DNA of 64,000 bases from Bhargavaea ginsengi. Lineage in GTDB: Bacteria > Bacillota > Bacilli > Bacillales_A > Planococcaceae. How positions within the stretch are numbered: the first letter of the stretch is position 1; each line of letters opens with the position of its first letter. Location of the stretch: assembly GCF_900109165.1 (NCBI RefSeq), contig NZ_FNZF01000003.1, positions 248,001 to 312,000 on the forward strand, written 5' to 3'. Position numbers and translations under genes: made by a program. Below, in pieces: positions 24,956 through 33,209 of this stretch. The notes under the pieces were generated by a model that was not told the DNA's origin, ran no database searches, and saw only the letters and a list, made by a program, of their open reading frames with translations.

Positions 24956-25094
24956 CCGGATCCCCCCTAACATACTATTGGCGATGTGAGCCCTGATCAC
25001 CTTTTTCCGATATCCGGGCGGTACCGGCAGGAATAATCGCAGATGACGTCCAATAAGTATCAATCAACTGCCTGCACGGAAAGGAAGGAATCCG

Positions 25095-25646
25095 ATGATT
25101 CAGTCTGCCACACGTCCACAAATCACGACGGAGCGCCTGTTGCTCCGCCGCTTTACCGCAGCCGATGCGCCGGAGGTCAGCCGCCTTTGCGACAACTACA
25201 ACATGTACAAAAGCACGCTGAACCTGCCGCACCCCTACCCGCTGGAGAGCGCGCTGGAGTGGATCGCCACACATGAAGAAAGCTTTGCCGGCGGACAGCT
25301 GTATGAGTTTGCAATCACGGACAGAGTGACCGGCCACATTTACGGCGCAGTCGGGCTTTCCCACCAGCAGGCGCATAAGCACGGCGAAATCGGCTACTGG
25401 ATCGGTGAAGAGTACTGGGGGCGAGGTTACGCTACAGAAGCCGTCAAAGCCGTGCTGGACTTTGCCTTCCGTGAAAAAGACATTCACCGGGTCTATGCCA
25501 GGTTCTTCGCGTCCAACCCCGCTTCGGGAAAGGTCATGGAAAAATGCGGGATGACTTATGAAGGCACGCAGAAAGAGCATTTCTATAAAGAAGGCCGGTA
25601 CGAGGACCTTCTGCTATACGGTATCCTCAACCCAAACCACCAATAG
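25095..25646 (+). CDS. GNAT acetyltransferase, RimJ/RimL type
   Basis: A 183-residue cytoplasmic N-acetyltransferase. It has ITTERLLLRRFTAADAPEV at the N-terminus, IGYWIGEEYWGRGYATEAVKA (acetyl-CoA pyrophosphate loop) near 108-128, and FASNPASGKVMEKCGMTYEG. RimJ/L-type enzymes acetylate protein N-termini or small molecules. AAGGAAGGA precedes the ATG. It is monocistronic with its own terminator. Confidence 0.85.
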   Translation: MIQSATRPQITTERLLLRRFTAADAPEVSRLCDNYNMYKSTLNLPHPYPLESALEWIATHEESFAGGQLYEFAITDRVTGHIYGAVGLSHQQAHKHGEIGYWIGEEYWGRGYATEAVKAVLDFAFREKDIHRVYARFFASNPASGKVMEKCGMTYEGTQKEHFYKEGRYEDLLLYGILNPNHQ

Positions 25647-25770
25647 TTATGCACAAAACCCGCCACTACCGGCGGGTTTCTATACGTTCTGCATTATCCA
25701 CTTGTTGATAACTCTTCAATTTCGTTCCTGTCCACAGACTTATTCAGAATTTCCCTGATCCTGTGGATGA
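25647..25770. promoter_or_regulatory. second DnaA-box-like cluster (downstream of the par locus)
   Basis: TTATGCACA (25647), TTATCCACT (25694), CTGTCCACA (25728) and minus-strand TCATCCACA (25762-25770), each 7-8 of 9 matches to TTATCCACA. The last lies inside the 3' end of the small zinc-ribbon gene. Confidence 0.4.
25656..25680 (+). terminator. terminator of the GNAT gene
   Basis: AAACCCGCC pairs with GGCGGGTTT, followed by TCTATA. Confidence 0.75.
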
Positions 25771-25901
25771 ACGGACCCCTCTTCCACGTCCGCACATTGA
25801 AAACATTCGAGCCGTCCCGCTTCCGACACACCGTTCAGAAAACCGTCCAGGCAAAAGACGTCCTTGCCGCATGATTCGCATGTGCCTACCAGTTCCCGCA
25901 T
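25740..25901 (-). CDS. small zinc-ribbon-like protein
   Basis: A 53-residue protein with two cysteine pairs, GTCESCGKDVFC and ECFQCADVEEG, typical of a structural zinc site. ATG 25901 has GGAGGG six bases upstream; the longer ORF (36 codons more) runs through the terminator of the nrnB gene and is not used. It lies downstream of nrnB behind that terminator. I do not recognise a named family. Confidence 0.65.
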   Translation of the reverse strand: MRELVGTCESCGKDVFCLDGFLNGVSEAGRLECFQCADVEEGSVHPQDQGNSE

Positions 25902-25933
25902 CAAGGTCCCTCCTTTTTCAATGCGTATTCGGC

Positions 25934-25974
25934 AAAAAAGGCGACGGGTCCTTTTTGGGGTACCTGTCGCCTTC
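25934..25974 (-). terminator. terminator of nrnB
   Basis: AAGGCGAC pairs with GTCGCCTT, followed by six U on the minus strand. Confidence 0.8.
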
Positions 25975-25983
25975 CGTGCTATC

Positions 25984-27174
25984 TTATTCGCCCTTCTCCG
26001 CCTTCTCAAGCCGGTTCATCAGGAACTTGACGAACTGGTCGTCATTCAGCAGCCAGACGTTCCTCTCGCGCTTCAGGGCCTTCTCAGCGTCGGAGAATGA
26101 TGCATACGTCTCTTCCTGAATGCGGCCGTTGCGTTCGACTCCCCAGCGGCCGTCTTCTTTCGGATGGACGAAGTAAAGGTCGCCTTCCGGTGCGCGGTAG
26201 ATCGTGCCGAACGGCGATTCTTTCAGGTTGTAGCGGGTATGGCGCGCATCTTCGCGGAGCGGCTCTTTCTGGAATGCAGCTTCCACGTAGGAAGCAAACG
26301 CTTCTTTCGACATCGAGGCACCGCTCGCCTTGGCATGTCCGCCGCCTCCGAACGTGCCGGCCACTTCCGACACATCGACATCGTCATGCACGGTCCGGAA
26401 CGAGACTTTTCGGCCGCCCATGTTCAGGATGACGATGTAGTCGAGATGCGGATTTTCCTTGCCGAGTTCGTTGCCGAGCTCCGAGTGATACGACTCGGCA
26501 TGCACGACACCTGCGAATAGGCCGTCATGCTCGAGCTGCACCATTTCGCGGCGTTTCTTACGGATATAGCGCGACATCTTGTCGTCTTCCATGTCGAGCA
26601 GCTGCTTCTCGAACGGATCGAACTGGAACGGGGCGTCAGCCTGCAGACGCTCGAGCATCTTCGACTCGAACTCGTCAAACGATACCATGAAGAACAGCGC
26701 ATTCAGGCGGCGGGCCTTGTCGTTGCCGTTTTTCTCCCATTCCCATGTATCGTACTGCCGGACAAGCTCAACGAACTCGTCCGCGGCGCGCGTGGGCTCC
26801 AAAAAGCCCTTGTCGATCAGCCAGGCATAAAGGAGCGACGTGGCCGACGTCAGCTTGCCGTCTTCCTGCTCGACTGTGACATTGCCCCATTCATACTCGT
26901 TCAGATGGAGCGCCGTTTTGTGATGATCAATTAGCGTCACTTTGCCGCCTTTTTTGATGAATTCCTCGATCCGGGTTTCGTTTTCCTCATCCACCGACAA
27001 GTCGGTGATGATCAGTTCCGTGCCGGTATTTCCTTCACCCAGGAACCGCTCCACTTCACGGTCCAGCATCTGGACGGAATTGTATCGCACGTTCACATCG
27101 TCCCCGAACGCCAGCTTCGCCACGATGCCGCAGCCGATGCCGTCCAGGTCGTTGTGGGACAATAATTTATACAC
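25984..27174 (-). CDS. nrnB: oligoribonuclease NrnB (DHH/DHHA1 phosphoesterase)
   Basis: A 396-residue DHH-family enzyme corresponding to B. subtilis NrnB (YngD). Metal-binding motifs are SHNDLDGIGC at residues 6-15, ITDLSVDEENE, and the DHH box LIDHHKTALHLNEYEWG. The C-terminal DHHA1 substrate motif is FGGGGHAKASGASM. It degrades 2-5 nt RNA fragments to mononucleotides at the end of mRNA decay. The protein extends about 80 residues beyond the DHHA1 domain, as in the family. Confidence 0.9.
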   Translation of the reverse strand: MYKLLSHNDLDGIGCGIVAKLAFGDDVNVRYNSVQMLDREVERFLGEGNTGTELIITDLSVDEENETRIEEFIKKGGKVTLIDHHKTALHLNEYEWGNVTVEQEDGKLTSATSLLYAWLIDKGFLEPTRAADEFVELVRQYDTWEWEKNGNDKARRLNALFFMVSFDEFESKMLERLQADAPFQFDPFEKQLLDMEDDKMSRYIRKKRREMVQLEHDGLFAGVVHAESYHSELGNELGKENPHLDYIVILNMGGRKVSFRTVHDDVDVSEVAGTFGGGGHAKASGASMSKEAFASYVEAAFQKEPLREDARHTRYNLKESPFGTIYRAPEGDLYFVHPKEDGRWGVERNGRIQEETYASFSDAEKALKRERNVWLLNDDQFVKFLMNRLEKAEKGE

Positions 27175-27248
27175 CGAATCACCTCAAATAATTGCTTTGA
27201 ACACTTAACCAAGTATACCCGTTTTCCGGGCGATTTTCTTCCAAAAGT

Positions 27249-27282
27249 AAAAAGGAGGAAGCCGAAATTCGTCATTCCTCCA
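27249..27282 (-). terminator. terminator
   Basis: GGAGGAA pairs with TTCCTCC, followed by UUUUUAC on the minus strand, about 80 bp beyond the AAC(6')-like gene. Confidence 0.55.
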
Positions 27283-27363
27283 GCTAGGTCCGCTGTATAT
27301 GCACTTCTTCGCAATTAATATTGGAGTGCCCTCTCCATTGCCATGCATAGAAAACTTACTTCA

Positions 27364-27810
27364 TCAGGCTTCTCCGATCGGCTTCGTAAAACAAATGATC
27401 CGATTGGCCTCGGTAAAGCCGAGGGCGAGATGGACTTGCAGGCTGATTTCATTATCCAGCTCACAGTCGCTCGCGAACTCGCTGCACCCCTGATCTTGCG
27501 CCCACCGTTCCGCCCGCACTACGAGCTCACGGGCGAAACCTTCCTGTCTGTAGGCCTCTTTAACAAACAGCCCTTCCAGATAGCCGATCGGGCTGGTCGA
27601 TGTGCCCTCGACATAATCATGCCGGAGCTGGACTTGCGAGAATCCGACCGGTTCCTCTTCGTCAAACGCGAGAAAAACAGCCGCTTCCGGGTCCCCGATC
27701 AGTGCCGAAAACTCCCCTTCAAGTTCTTCTGCCGTATGGTCCGGCCAAAAAAGCAGGGGCAACTCCCCGGTCACCCGGGCATCATTCTGTGTCGCCTGCC
27801 GGATGTTCAT
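27364..27810 (-). CDS. AAC(6')-I-like aminoglycoside/GNAT acetyltransferase
   Basis: A 148-residue GNAT protein with the AAC(6')-I pattern: NIRQATQND start, VQLRHDYVEGTSTSPIGYLEGLFVKEAYRQEGFARELV, and the acidic aminoglycoside-binding segment FASDCELDNEISLQVHLALGF. Chromosomal members of this family can acetylate aminoglycosides but often give little resistance. ATG 27810 has AAGGGGG upstream. Its start lies inside the 3' end of the small membrane protein gene at 27782, suggesting an operon. Confidence 0.78.
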   Translation of the reverse strand: MNIRQATQNDARVTGELPLLFWPDHTAEELEGEFSALIGDPEAAVFLAFDEEEPVGFSQVQLRHDYVEGTSTSPIGYLEGLFVKEAYRQEGFARELVVRAERWAQDQGCSEFASDCELDNEISLQVHLALGFTEANRIICFTKPIGEA

Positions 27811-28027
27811 GCGAAGCCCCCTTTTCGTCCAAACGCTCCAGTACCGCAGCAATGCCGTGCATCAGAATACCAATCGAGACGATAATCACGAGCACACTCA
27901 AGGCGACCATTAGATTCATCAGCCCGCCCTCAGGCCCCGCACCTGCATCAGCTGTTCCAATCCCGGCGATGATGCCGACAACGACCATCGCGCTGCCGAA
28001 CAGCTTCAGCCAAAACGTGATCCCCAT
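27782..28027 (-). CDS. small two-helix membrane protein
   Basis: An 81-residue protein with hydrophobic helices at about residues 5-25 and 37-60 and a charged C-terminus (LERLDEKGASHEHPAGDTE). Family unknown. It lies between the phosphotransferase gene and the AAC(6')-like gene, overlapping the latter by 29 bp. Confidence 0.6.
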   Translation of the reverse strand: MGITFWLKLFGSAMVVVGIIAGIGTADAGAGPEGGLMNLMVALSVLVIIVSIGILMHGIAAVLERLDEKGASHEHPAGDTE

Positions 28028-28039
28028 ACTCTTCCCCCA

Positions 28040-28822
28040 TTAGTAGAATTCGTATAGCCCTTCTGCATAATACTGGTACGTTTCAGGTGAAATGCTTTTT
28101 CCGTAAATTTCGAAAAAGAGATCTCGGTCTCCCGGCCAACTGAAGATACCCGGCTTCGGTCGGACGGCCAGCGCGATGTCGTAATCCGGGTCCCCCGATG
28201 CGCCTCCGCTCCAGTCGATGATACCGGTCAGCTGGCCGTCATTCACCATGACGTTGTCGACCGTGCAGTCACCGTGGATCAGACACTCTTCCGTAATTAC
28301 AGGACGCGTCCTCTTTAATCGCTCCATCAGTTCAGGTGAGCCGTCCGTTTCATAGCGATGAAGATTGTCCTCCGCCTCTTCCAGCATACGGTCAATCCAA
28401 GGACGGTCCTGCTTAAGCACGGCCGGCACAGGCGTCTGATGAATCGCCCTTAGCGCCTCTGCAAATGTCTTGATGACCCGACGCCGCTCCATGGGGTCGG
28501 TTGTCCGCTTTAACGCACTCCGTACCGTCTCTCCCTCAATGAACGACATCAAAGCCCAACTGCAGGCCGGCTCTTCCAGGAAAGCAATCAGCTGAGGAAC
28601 TGGCAAACCGGTTCCCGCTAGCTGTTTTAACACCCGGGCTTCACGCCTGAGCCATTCATCATACGGCGGCTGCTTTGAGCGCATTAGCACAAACTTCCCC
28701 CTATCAGTTGTCAACAGGGCCACTTCCGACGTCCCGCCCTCCGGCAGACTGTCCACATTGTGGATGGTACCGGGAAGTTTTTCAGTTATCCCCTTGGGGA
28801 TATCTTCACGATGGATTGGCAT
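28040..28822 (-). CDS. aminoglycoside phosphotransferase (APH) family kinase
   Basis: A 260-residue kinase-like fold protein. Lys in KFVLMRSKQ is the probable ATP-binding residue; the catalytic loop is LIHGDCTVDNVMV and the metal motif IIDWSGGASGDPDYDIA. APH-family proteins phosphorylate aminoglycosides, macrolides or metabolites such as homoserine or fructosamine; the substrate is not evident. ATG 28822 is preferred because AGGTGA lies just upstream, overlapping the stop of the preceding gene; GTG 28831 is the alternative. Confidence 0.78.
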   Translation of the reverse strand: MPIHREDIPKGITEKLPGTIHNVDSLPEGGTSEVALLTTDRGKFVLMRSKQPPYDEWLRREARVLKQLAGTGLPVPQLIAFLEEPACSWALMSFIEGETVRSALKRTTDPMERRRVIKTFAEALRAIHQTPVPAVLKQDRPWIDRMLEEAEDNLHRYETDGSPELMERLKRTRPVITEECLIHGDCTVDNVMVNDGQLTGIIDWSGGASGDPDYDIALAVRPKPGIFSWPGDRDLFFEIYGKSISPETYQYYAEGLYEFY

Positions 28823-28823
28823 G

Positions 28824-29276
28824 TTATTCACCTGTGGACGGCGTGACCTCAGCCGGCATGTTCAGTTCCACCTTAATCGTTCTGGAACCGTCACTGGTCA
28901 CCCGCCAGTTTGAGGACAGCATATCTTTAAACTGCTCCAGTTCAGACGAAGTGAGCCGGAGACCCTGGATTCCCGTCTCCATTACTGAATAGTCCCGATC
29001 CTCTTCTTTACCGAAACGCATCCGCAGCAGGTTCTTTAATCCGTTGAACGTTACGAACTTCACTTCATAGCCGTCAGAGAGAGCCGACCGAAATGACGCC
29101 AGATCCTTTTGTGCAGCCTTCACCAGCACACTGTAATCAAACCGTGGTTCGATCTCTTTTAGCCCTTCAGTGTCTTCCTGCTCGACAAGAGTGATGATTT
29201 CTTCGTTTGACACCCCTTTGCTGCGGAGCGATTCGACCATATAGGCCTCCATTAGGGAGAGTTTTGGTTTGGTCAA
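28824..29276 (-). CDS. hypothetical protein downstream of the helicase
   Basis: A 150-residue soluble, mixed alpha/beta protein without cysteines or membrane segments. The first 40 residues (MEAYMVESLRSKGVSNEEII) look helical; a middle part YEVKFVTFNGLKNLLRMRFGKEEDRDY is followed by GLRLTSSELEQFKDMLSSNWRV. I recognise no family. It lies 16 bp after the helicase gene and overlaps the phosphotransferase start, so it is probably co-transcribed with both. Confidence 0.6.
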   Translation of the reverse strand: MTKPKLSLMEAYMVESLRSKGVSNEEIITLVEQEDTEGLKEIEPRFDYSVLVKAAQKDLASFRSALSDGYEVKFVTFNGLKNLLRMRFGKEEDRDYSVMETGIQGLRLTSSELEQFKDMLSSNWRVTSDGSRTIKVELNMPAEVTPSTGE

Positions 29277-29292
29277 TGGATGTTCCTCCTAC

Positions 29293-32200
29293 TTACACGA
29301 TACTTTTATTCGCCTTTGGAACTAGGTGAGCCGGCATTGGTGTATCAAGCTCCCAAACAAAGCTCACTGGTTGGCTTCCTTCATGGCTCACATAGTTTGC
29401 CGTTCCCAAGAATGTAAATGGCGACGTAAATCCGTCTTCCATTTTGTATTCTCTTACAAACAGGGCAATCTGCTGTCCACTTTTCTGGTGATGAATATAG
29501 CGCTGTGCTGTTGGGCTCGTATCAGCTGTACGGCTTTGTGATTGCCAATGAAATAGTCGATCGCTAATTGCGTAGTCTTCATACATTGTAGACTCCGAGA
29601 ACTCCTTGTCAGATTTGTTAAGCGTAATAAAGAACACATCCGTCTTTACCGGCTCAAAGTGTTTGACTCCCTCACGGAACGCGGGTGCCTGCTGGTCATT
29701 ATAATAGTCAAACGCTGCCATGATCTGATCAGTCGTATAGCGGCCGTGTACTCGCAACGGAGATGGATAGGTAAACGGTGACGGATGATCGACGTGATGA
29801 ATATTTTCATAACAGACTTCTAAAACAGCTAAAATCTCATTTTTATTATCCTCGTATCCAAGTAGGTCTCGCAGCGCCTCATCCATTGATTCAAAATCGA
29901 TCTCGTTAGGCTGTTTGCGATAAAAAGAGTAGTAAAACATGCCAACCATTAGCTGATCCTGCTTTGACAGAGTCTCTGTTCCATTCACATATCGAGTGAT
30001 AAATTGAATAAAGTCTTGTGAGTCAATGTGAAATAGCTTGTGAATTTGCTTTTTCATCACTTGCACATATGGGTTATCAACCTGTTCTCGTAGACCCGCC
30101 TCAGCTTTTAGCTCCTCGAATGTTCGATTGCGCTGTGTTCCGTAAAACTCTTGAAGTGAAAGCTGTTCATACTTCAAGAAATTTCGTAATGTCAGCGGTT
30201 GGCCGGTGTCTTGCTCAAAGTAACGAAGCTTGTCAACGAGTTGTTTCTTCGAAGTTTTGCTGGCTTTCACATTTCGCAAGACATATTCCTTAGCTTGTTT
30301 CTCCATCTGAATCACAGAGCCCTTCGGCAAATATGAGAATCCATTTTCCACGTAATGACGAATGGAATGCTTAGTCGGTCCAACCAGCGCCCTAAATTTT
30401 TCTTCGAACGGGTAATCTTTATGCGCTTGTCCGATAAAGTCCAATACAGTTAGACATTCCTTATCCTCGTATAACCGCAACCCTCGGCCGAGCTGTTGAA
30501 GAAAGACCGTCAAACTTTCTGTTGGACGCAAAAACAGGATCGTATTAACTGCAGGGATATCCACGCCTTCGTTGTAAAGGTCAACAACAAAGATCATTCG
30601 AATCACACCTGATTCCAACTTCTGTTTTGCGGTTTCACGTTCTTCATCTGGAGATTTTCCGTGAAGTGCAATAGACGGTATCCCTTTTTTGTTAAAGTAT
30701 TTCGCCATGTAAACGGCATGCTCAACAGACACACAAAAACCAAGTCCTTTTACGCTGTCAATCGAAGTCACATAGCGGTGAATCGCTTGGATAATCAAAT
30801 CGCTCCTACGGTCATTGGACGTATACAAATTAGTGAGCTGATCTGTATCGTAACCTCTCCTCGACCATCTCATTGATGACAGGTCAACGACGTCTGTTAC
30901 GCAAAAGTAGTGAAATGGGGAAAGTAGCTTTCGGTTGATTGCTTCGGTCAACCGCATTTCCGATGCGATGTAGTCGTCAAAGTAAGTCAAAATGCTTTGT
31001 TGGTCCATTCTCTCCGGGGTTGCCGTTAAACCAAGCAGCACTTTGGACTCGTAATGGTTTAACAATCTTTGATAAGCAGCTGCAGCAGCATGGTGGAATT
31101 CATCGACAATAATCATGTCATAGAAATCAGGAGACGTTCTTGACGCCATCTGCTTACTGTTCCAACTTTGGATGCTCATAAATAAATGGTCCATCGATGA
31201 TGGAACGTGCTGGCCAACAAACAATTCCCCAAAGTTAGCGTCTTTTAGAATCGCCCGGAAGGTTGCTAAACTTTGAGTTAAGATTTCCTCACGGTGAGCA
31301 ACGAAAAGCAGCCTAGCGTTCGGATTGGCTTTTAAGATCCGTTTAAAGTCGAACGCAGAAATAACTGTTTTCCCTACTCCCGTCGCAGCAACGACCAAAT
31401 TGCGGTATCGACCATGCACTTCACGTTCAGCTTGTAGTTCATCTAGTATTTCCTGTTGATAGTAATACGGGCTTATATCTAAATGATAAGCTGCCTGTTC
31501 CTCTGCCACTCGATCTTTTGTGAGACTTGAACTAAGTAGAAGCCAGGAGCGGTCTTCGCTCAACGATTGGAACTCTTCATCGTTCCAATAGCTTTCAAAT
31601 GTCGCCTTAAATTTACGAATAATATCGAAAGAATCCTGCTCTGTGACTTTCAGGTTCCACTCTAGGCCCGACGTAAGAGCAGGATTAGATAAATTGGAGG
31701 ACCCGATATATGCCGTACTAAAGCCGGTTTCTCGCTTGAATAAATAAGCTTTAGCATGTAGCCGGGTTCGTTCTTTGTCGAGAGACACTCGTATTTCGGT
31801 ATTTGGGAGTTTACTGAGCTCCTCAAGTGCCTTGTAATCCGTAGCCTCCATATAAGAAGTGGTGATCACTCTAAGCTTTCCACCTCTTGTAGTAAACTGA
31901 CGAAGTTCATCAAGTACGATCCGAGTGCCAGACCACTTCACGAACGAGACAAGCCAGTCGATTTCATCAGCAGAAAGGATTTCCTTCCGAAGTTCTTCAA
32001 GCATGTTCGGTTCAGCTTGAGAACCGGTAAATAAGGAACTTTGGGAAATAGATGTAACCGGACGAACTGGCTTTTCGTTTTTCAGTGCATATACAGAATT
32101 CAACTTTTTATAGATGGAAGTCAGAATCTCTCCATGTTCATCGAGTTGCAGTTGTAGAAATTCTTCTTCACGAAGCTGTTCACTCAAGGTCTGGATGATT

Positions 32201-32424
32201 TGGTTACAGACTTTAATTTGCGTGAGAAGTTTGCCATCGGCTTTGTTCTCTCGAACCCGTGTGAGGGCTTTTTTCGTTACAGCACCTATATAAGCGGATA
32301 GGTAGGTCTTTGACTCTTCCTCATCAAGTTCTTCTGTATCAACGGCATATAGCTCCAGCGAAAGTGCGTCTAAGTCTGTACGGATCTTCTCGTTAATTAG
32401 TTGCTCATATATACCTTGCTTCAT
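29293..32424 (-). CDS. phospholipase-D-like nuclease/SF2 helicase fusion (DUF3427 type)
   Basis: A 1043-residue cytoplasmic protein. An N-terminal helical part is followed by a PLD nuclease domain (about 140-290) with a single HKD motif, RLHAKAYLFKRETGFSTAYIGSSNLSNP. A DEAD/DEAH-type helicase (about 320-690) has Walker A AATGVGKTV, DEFHH, GLTATPERMD and LQQLGRGLRLYEDKE. The C-terminal 300 residues correspond to the DUF3427 region found in such fusions. The architecture resembles restriction or anti-phage effectors (nucleic-acid translocase plus nuclease). It is 16 bp downstream of a Nudix hydrolase gene, a pairing I recall as recurrent. The gene is AT-richer than its surroundings, consistent with transfer. 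Confidence 0.85.
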   Translation of the reverse strand: MKQGIYEQLINEKIRTDLDALSLELYAVDTEELDEEESKTYLSAYIGAVTKKALTRVRENKADGKLLTQIKVCNQIIQTLSEQLREEEFLQLQLDEHGEILTSIYKKLNSVYALKNEKPVRPVTSISQSSLFTGSQAEPNMLEELRKEILSADEIDWLVSFVKWSGTRIVLDELRQFTTRGGKLRVITTSYMEATDYKALEELSKLPNTEIRVSLDKERTRLHAKAYLFKRETGFSTAYIGSSNLSNPALTSGLEWNLKVTEQDSFDIIRKFKATFESYWNDEEFQSLSEDRSWLLLSSSLTKDRVAEEQAAYHLDISPYYYQQEILDELQAEREVHGRYRNLVVAATGVGKTVISAFDFKRILKANPNARLLFVAHREEILTQSLATFRAILKDANFGELFVGQHVPSSMDHLFMSIQSWNSKQMASRTSPDFYDMIIVDEFHHAAAAAYQRLLNHYESKVLLGLTATPERMDQQSILTYFDDYIASEMRLTEAINRKLLSPFHYFCVTDVVDLSSMRWSRRGYDTDQLTNLYTSNDRRSDLIIQAIHRYVTSIDSVKGLGFCVSVEHAVYMAKYFNKKGIPSIALHGKSPDEERETAKQKLESGVIRMIFVVDLYNEGVDIPAVNTILFLRPTESLTVFLQQLGRGLRLYEDKECLTVLDFIGQAHKDYPFEEKFRALVGPTKHSIRHYVENGFSYLPKGSVIQMEKQAKEYVLRNVKASKTSKKQLVDKLRYFEQDTGQPLTLRNFLKYEQLSLQEFYGTQRNRTFEELKAEAGLREQVDNPYVQVMKKQIHKLFHIDSQDFIQFITRYVNGTETLSKQDQLMVGMFYYSFYRKQPNEIDFESMDEALRDLLGYEDNKNEILAVLEVCYENIHHVDHPSPFTYPSPLRVHGRYTTDQIMAAFDYYNDQQAPAFREGVKHFEPVKTDVFFITLNKSDKEFSESTMYEDYAISDRLFHWQSQSRTADTSPTAQRYIHHQKSGQQIALFVREYKMEDGFTSPFTFLGTANYVSHEGSQPVSFVWELDTPMPAHLVPKANKSIV

Positions 32425-32440
32425 ATTGTTTCGCTCCTTT

Positions 32441-32842
32441 TCATTGGAGAGAATGTAAGGACTGGAGTTTTTGGATTGCTGGTATATCAGCCGGTGCCCA
32501 GTCGAGAGTATGTAAATTTTTAGGTTCGAGCCATTTTACATCGATATGTTCGGTTAACTTTAAATTGCCGTTTACTAACTCACAATGGAACGTTGTCAAA
32601 TGAACGATGCCAAATTCGTATTCATGAACGGTATGTTCAACTTGTTCTCCAACGTCTATGTCACAGTTCATCTCTTCTTGAATTTCACGAATCAATGCCT
32701 CTTCCAGCGATTCCCCCTGCTCAATCTTCCCACCTGGAAACTCCCATTTATAAGCAAGGGGCTTCGTGGCACCTCGTTGAGCACAAAGAATTTTCCCGTC
32801 TTTCCAAATCACAGCTCCTACTACACGAATGTTCTTTTTCAT
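32441..32842 (-). CDS. Nudix hydrolase, MutT-like nucleoside triphosphate pyrophosphatase
   Basis: A 133-residue protein with a complete Nudix box GGKIEQGESLEEALIREIQEEM (residues 38-59) and the MutT-like N-terminus RVVGAVIWKDGKILCAQRG. It resembles (deoxy)nucleoside triphosphate pyrophosphohydrolases of the CTP/8-oxo-dGTP group. It is first in a four-gene run with the PLD-helicase, the unknown 150-residue protein and the APH kinase. It may act as housekeeping sanitiser or as a partner supplying or removing a nucleotide signal for the helicase; only context supports the latter. Confidence 0.85.
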   Translation of the reverse strand: MKKNIRVVGAVIWKDGKILCAQRGATKPLAYKWEFPGGKIEQGESLEEALIREIQEEMNCDIDVGEQVEHTVHEYEFGIVHLTTFHCELVNGNLKLTEHIDVKWLEPKNLHTLDWAPADIPAIQKLQSLHSLQ

Positions 32843-32936
32843 GCTCCCACCCCAATTCCCACTTTATTTACAGCCTATCATACCTTGATCTCCCTTACTC
32901 TAAAGGCTTAAGGAATAAAACCCCTAAATCTCACCC

Positions 32937-32974
32937 AACCTAATCCCATCCCTAAGAAAGGAGGGATTAGGTTG
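32937..32974 (+). promoter_or_regulatory. stem-loop sequestering the ribosome site of the lipoprotein gene
   Basis: AACCTAATCCC (32937-32947) pairs perfectly with GGGATTAGGTT (32963-32973). The 3' arm carries part of the AAAGGAGGG ribosome site and runs into the TTG start codon, so translation could be structure-controlled. Confidence 0.5.
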
Positions 32975-33109
32975 AACAAAAAGCTATTCGGTTTTATGTC
33001 TGTCCTGTTGTCAGCTGGACTTCTGTTCGGTTGCGGGAACGGAGTCGATGAAGATGAGCCGGATCCGACAGAAGAGCCTTCTGAGCAGCAGGAGCAAAAC
33101 GAGGACTGA
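32972..33109 (+). CDS. small lipoprotein (45 residues)
   Basis: A TTG-started gene: NKKLFGFMSVLLSAGLLFGC is a signal peptide with lipobox LFGC, Cys at residue 21. An acidic tail (EDEPDPTEEPSEQQEQ) of 24 residues follows. AAAGGAGGG lies six bases before the TTG and an efficient terminator follows. Function is unknown; the size and acidity are those of a surface-anchored tether. It is too short for the usual ORF thresholds. Confidence 0.75.
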   Translation: MNKKLFGFMSVLLSAGLLFGCGNGVDEDEPDPTEEPSEQQEQNED

Positions 33110-33115
33110 TGATCA

Positions 33116-33139
33116 GCACCGCCCAGGCGGTGCTTTTTT
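33116..33139 (+). terminator. terminator of the lipoprotein gene
   Basis: GCACCGCC-CAG-GGCGGTGC stem followed by TTTTTT. Confidence 0.9.
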
Positions 33140-33209
33140 GATGAGTTTAGAGGAATTCTTCTCGCCTTATAGAAGGCTAAGATTAGCCCTTACTGAAAGG
33201 TGGATGATG

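Noticed and set aside
22619-25770. Integrated plasmid or phage at the par locus
   Set aside because: No integrase, replication initiator, attachment-site repeat or structural gene is visible on either side; only the partition genes and DnaA boxes suggest it.
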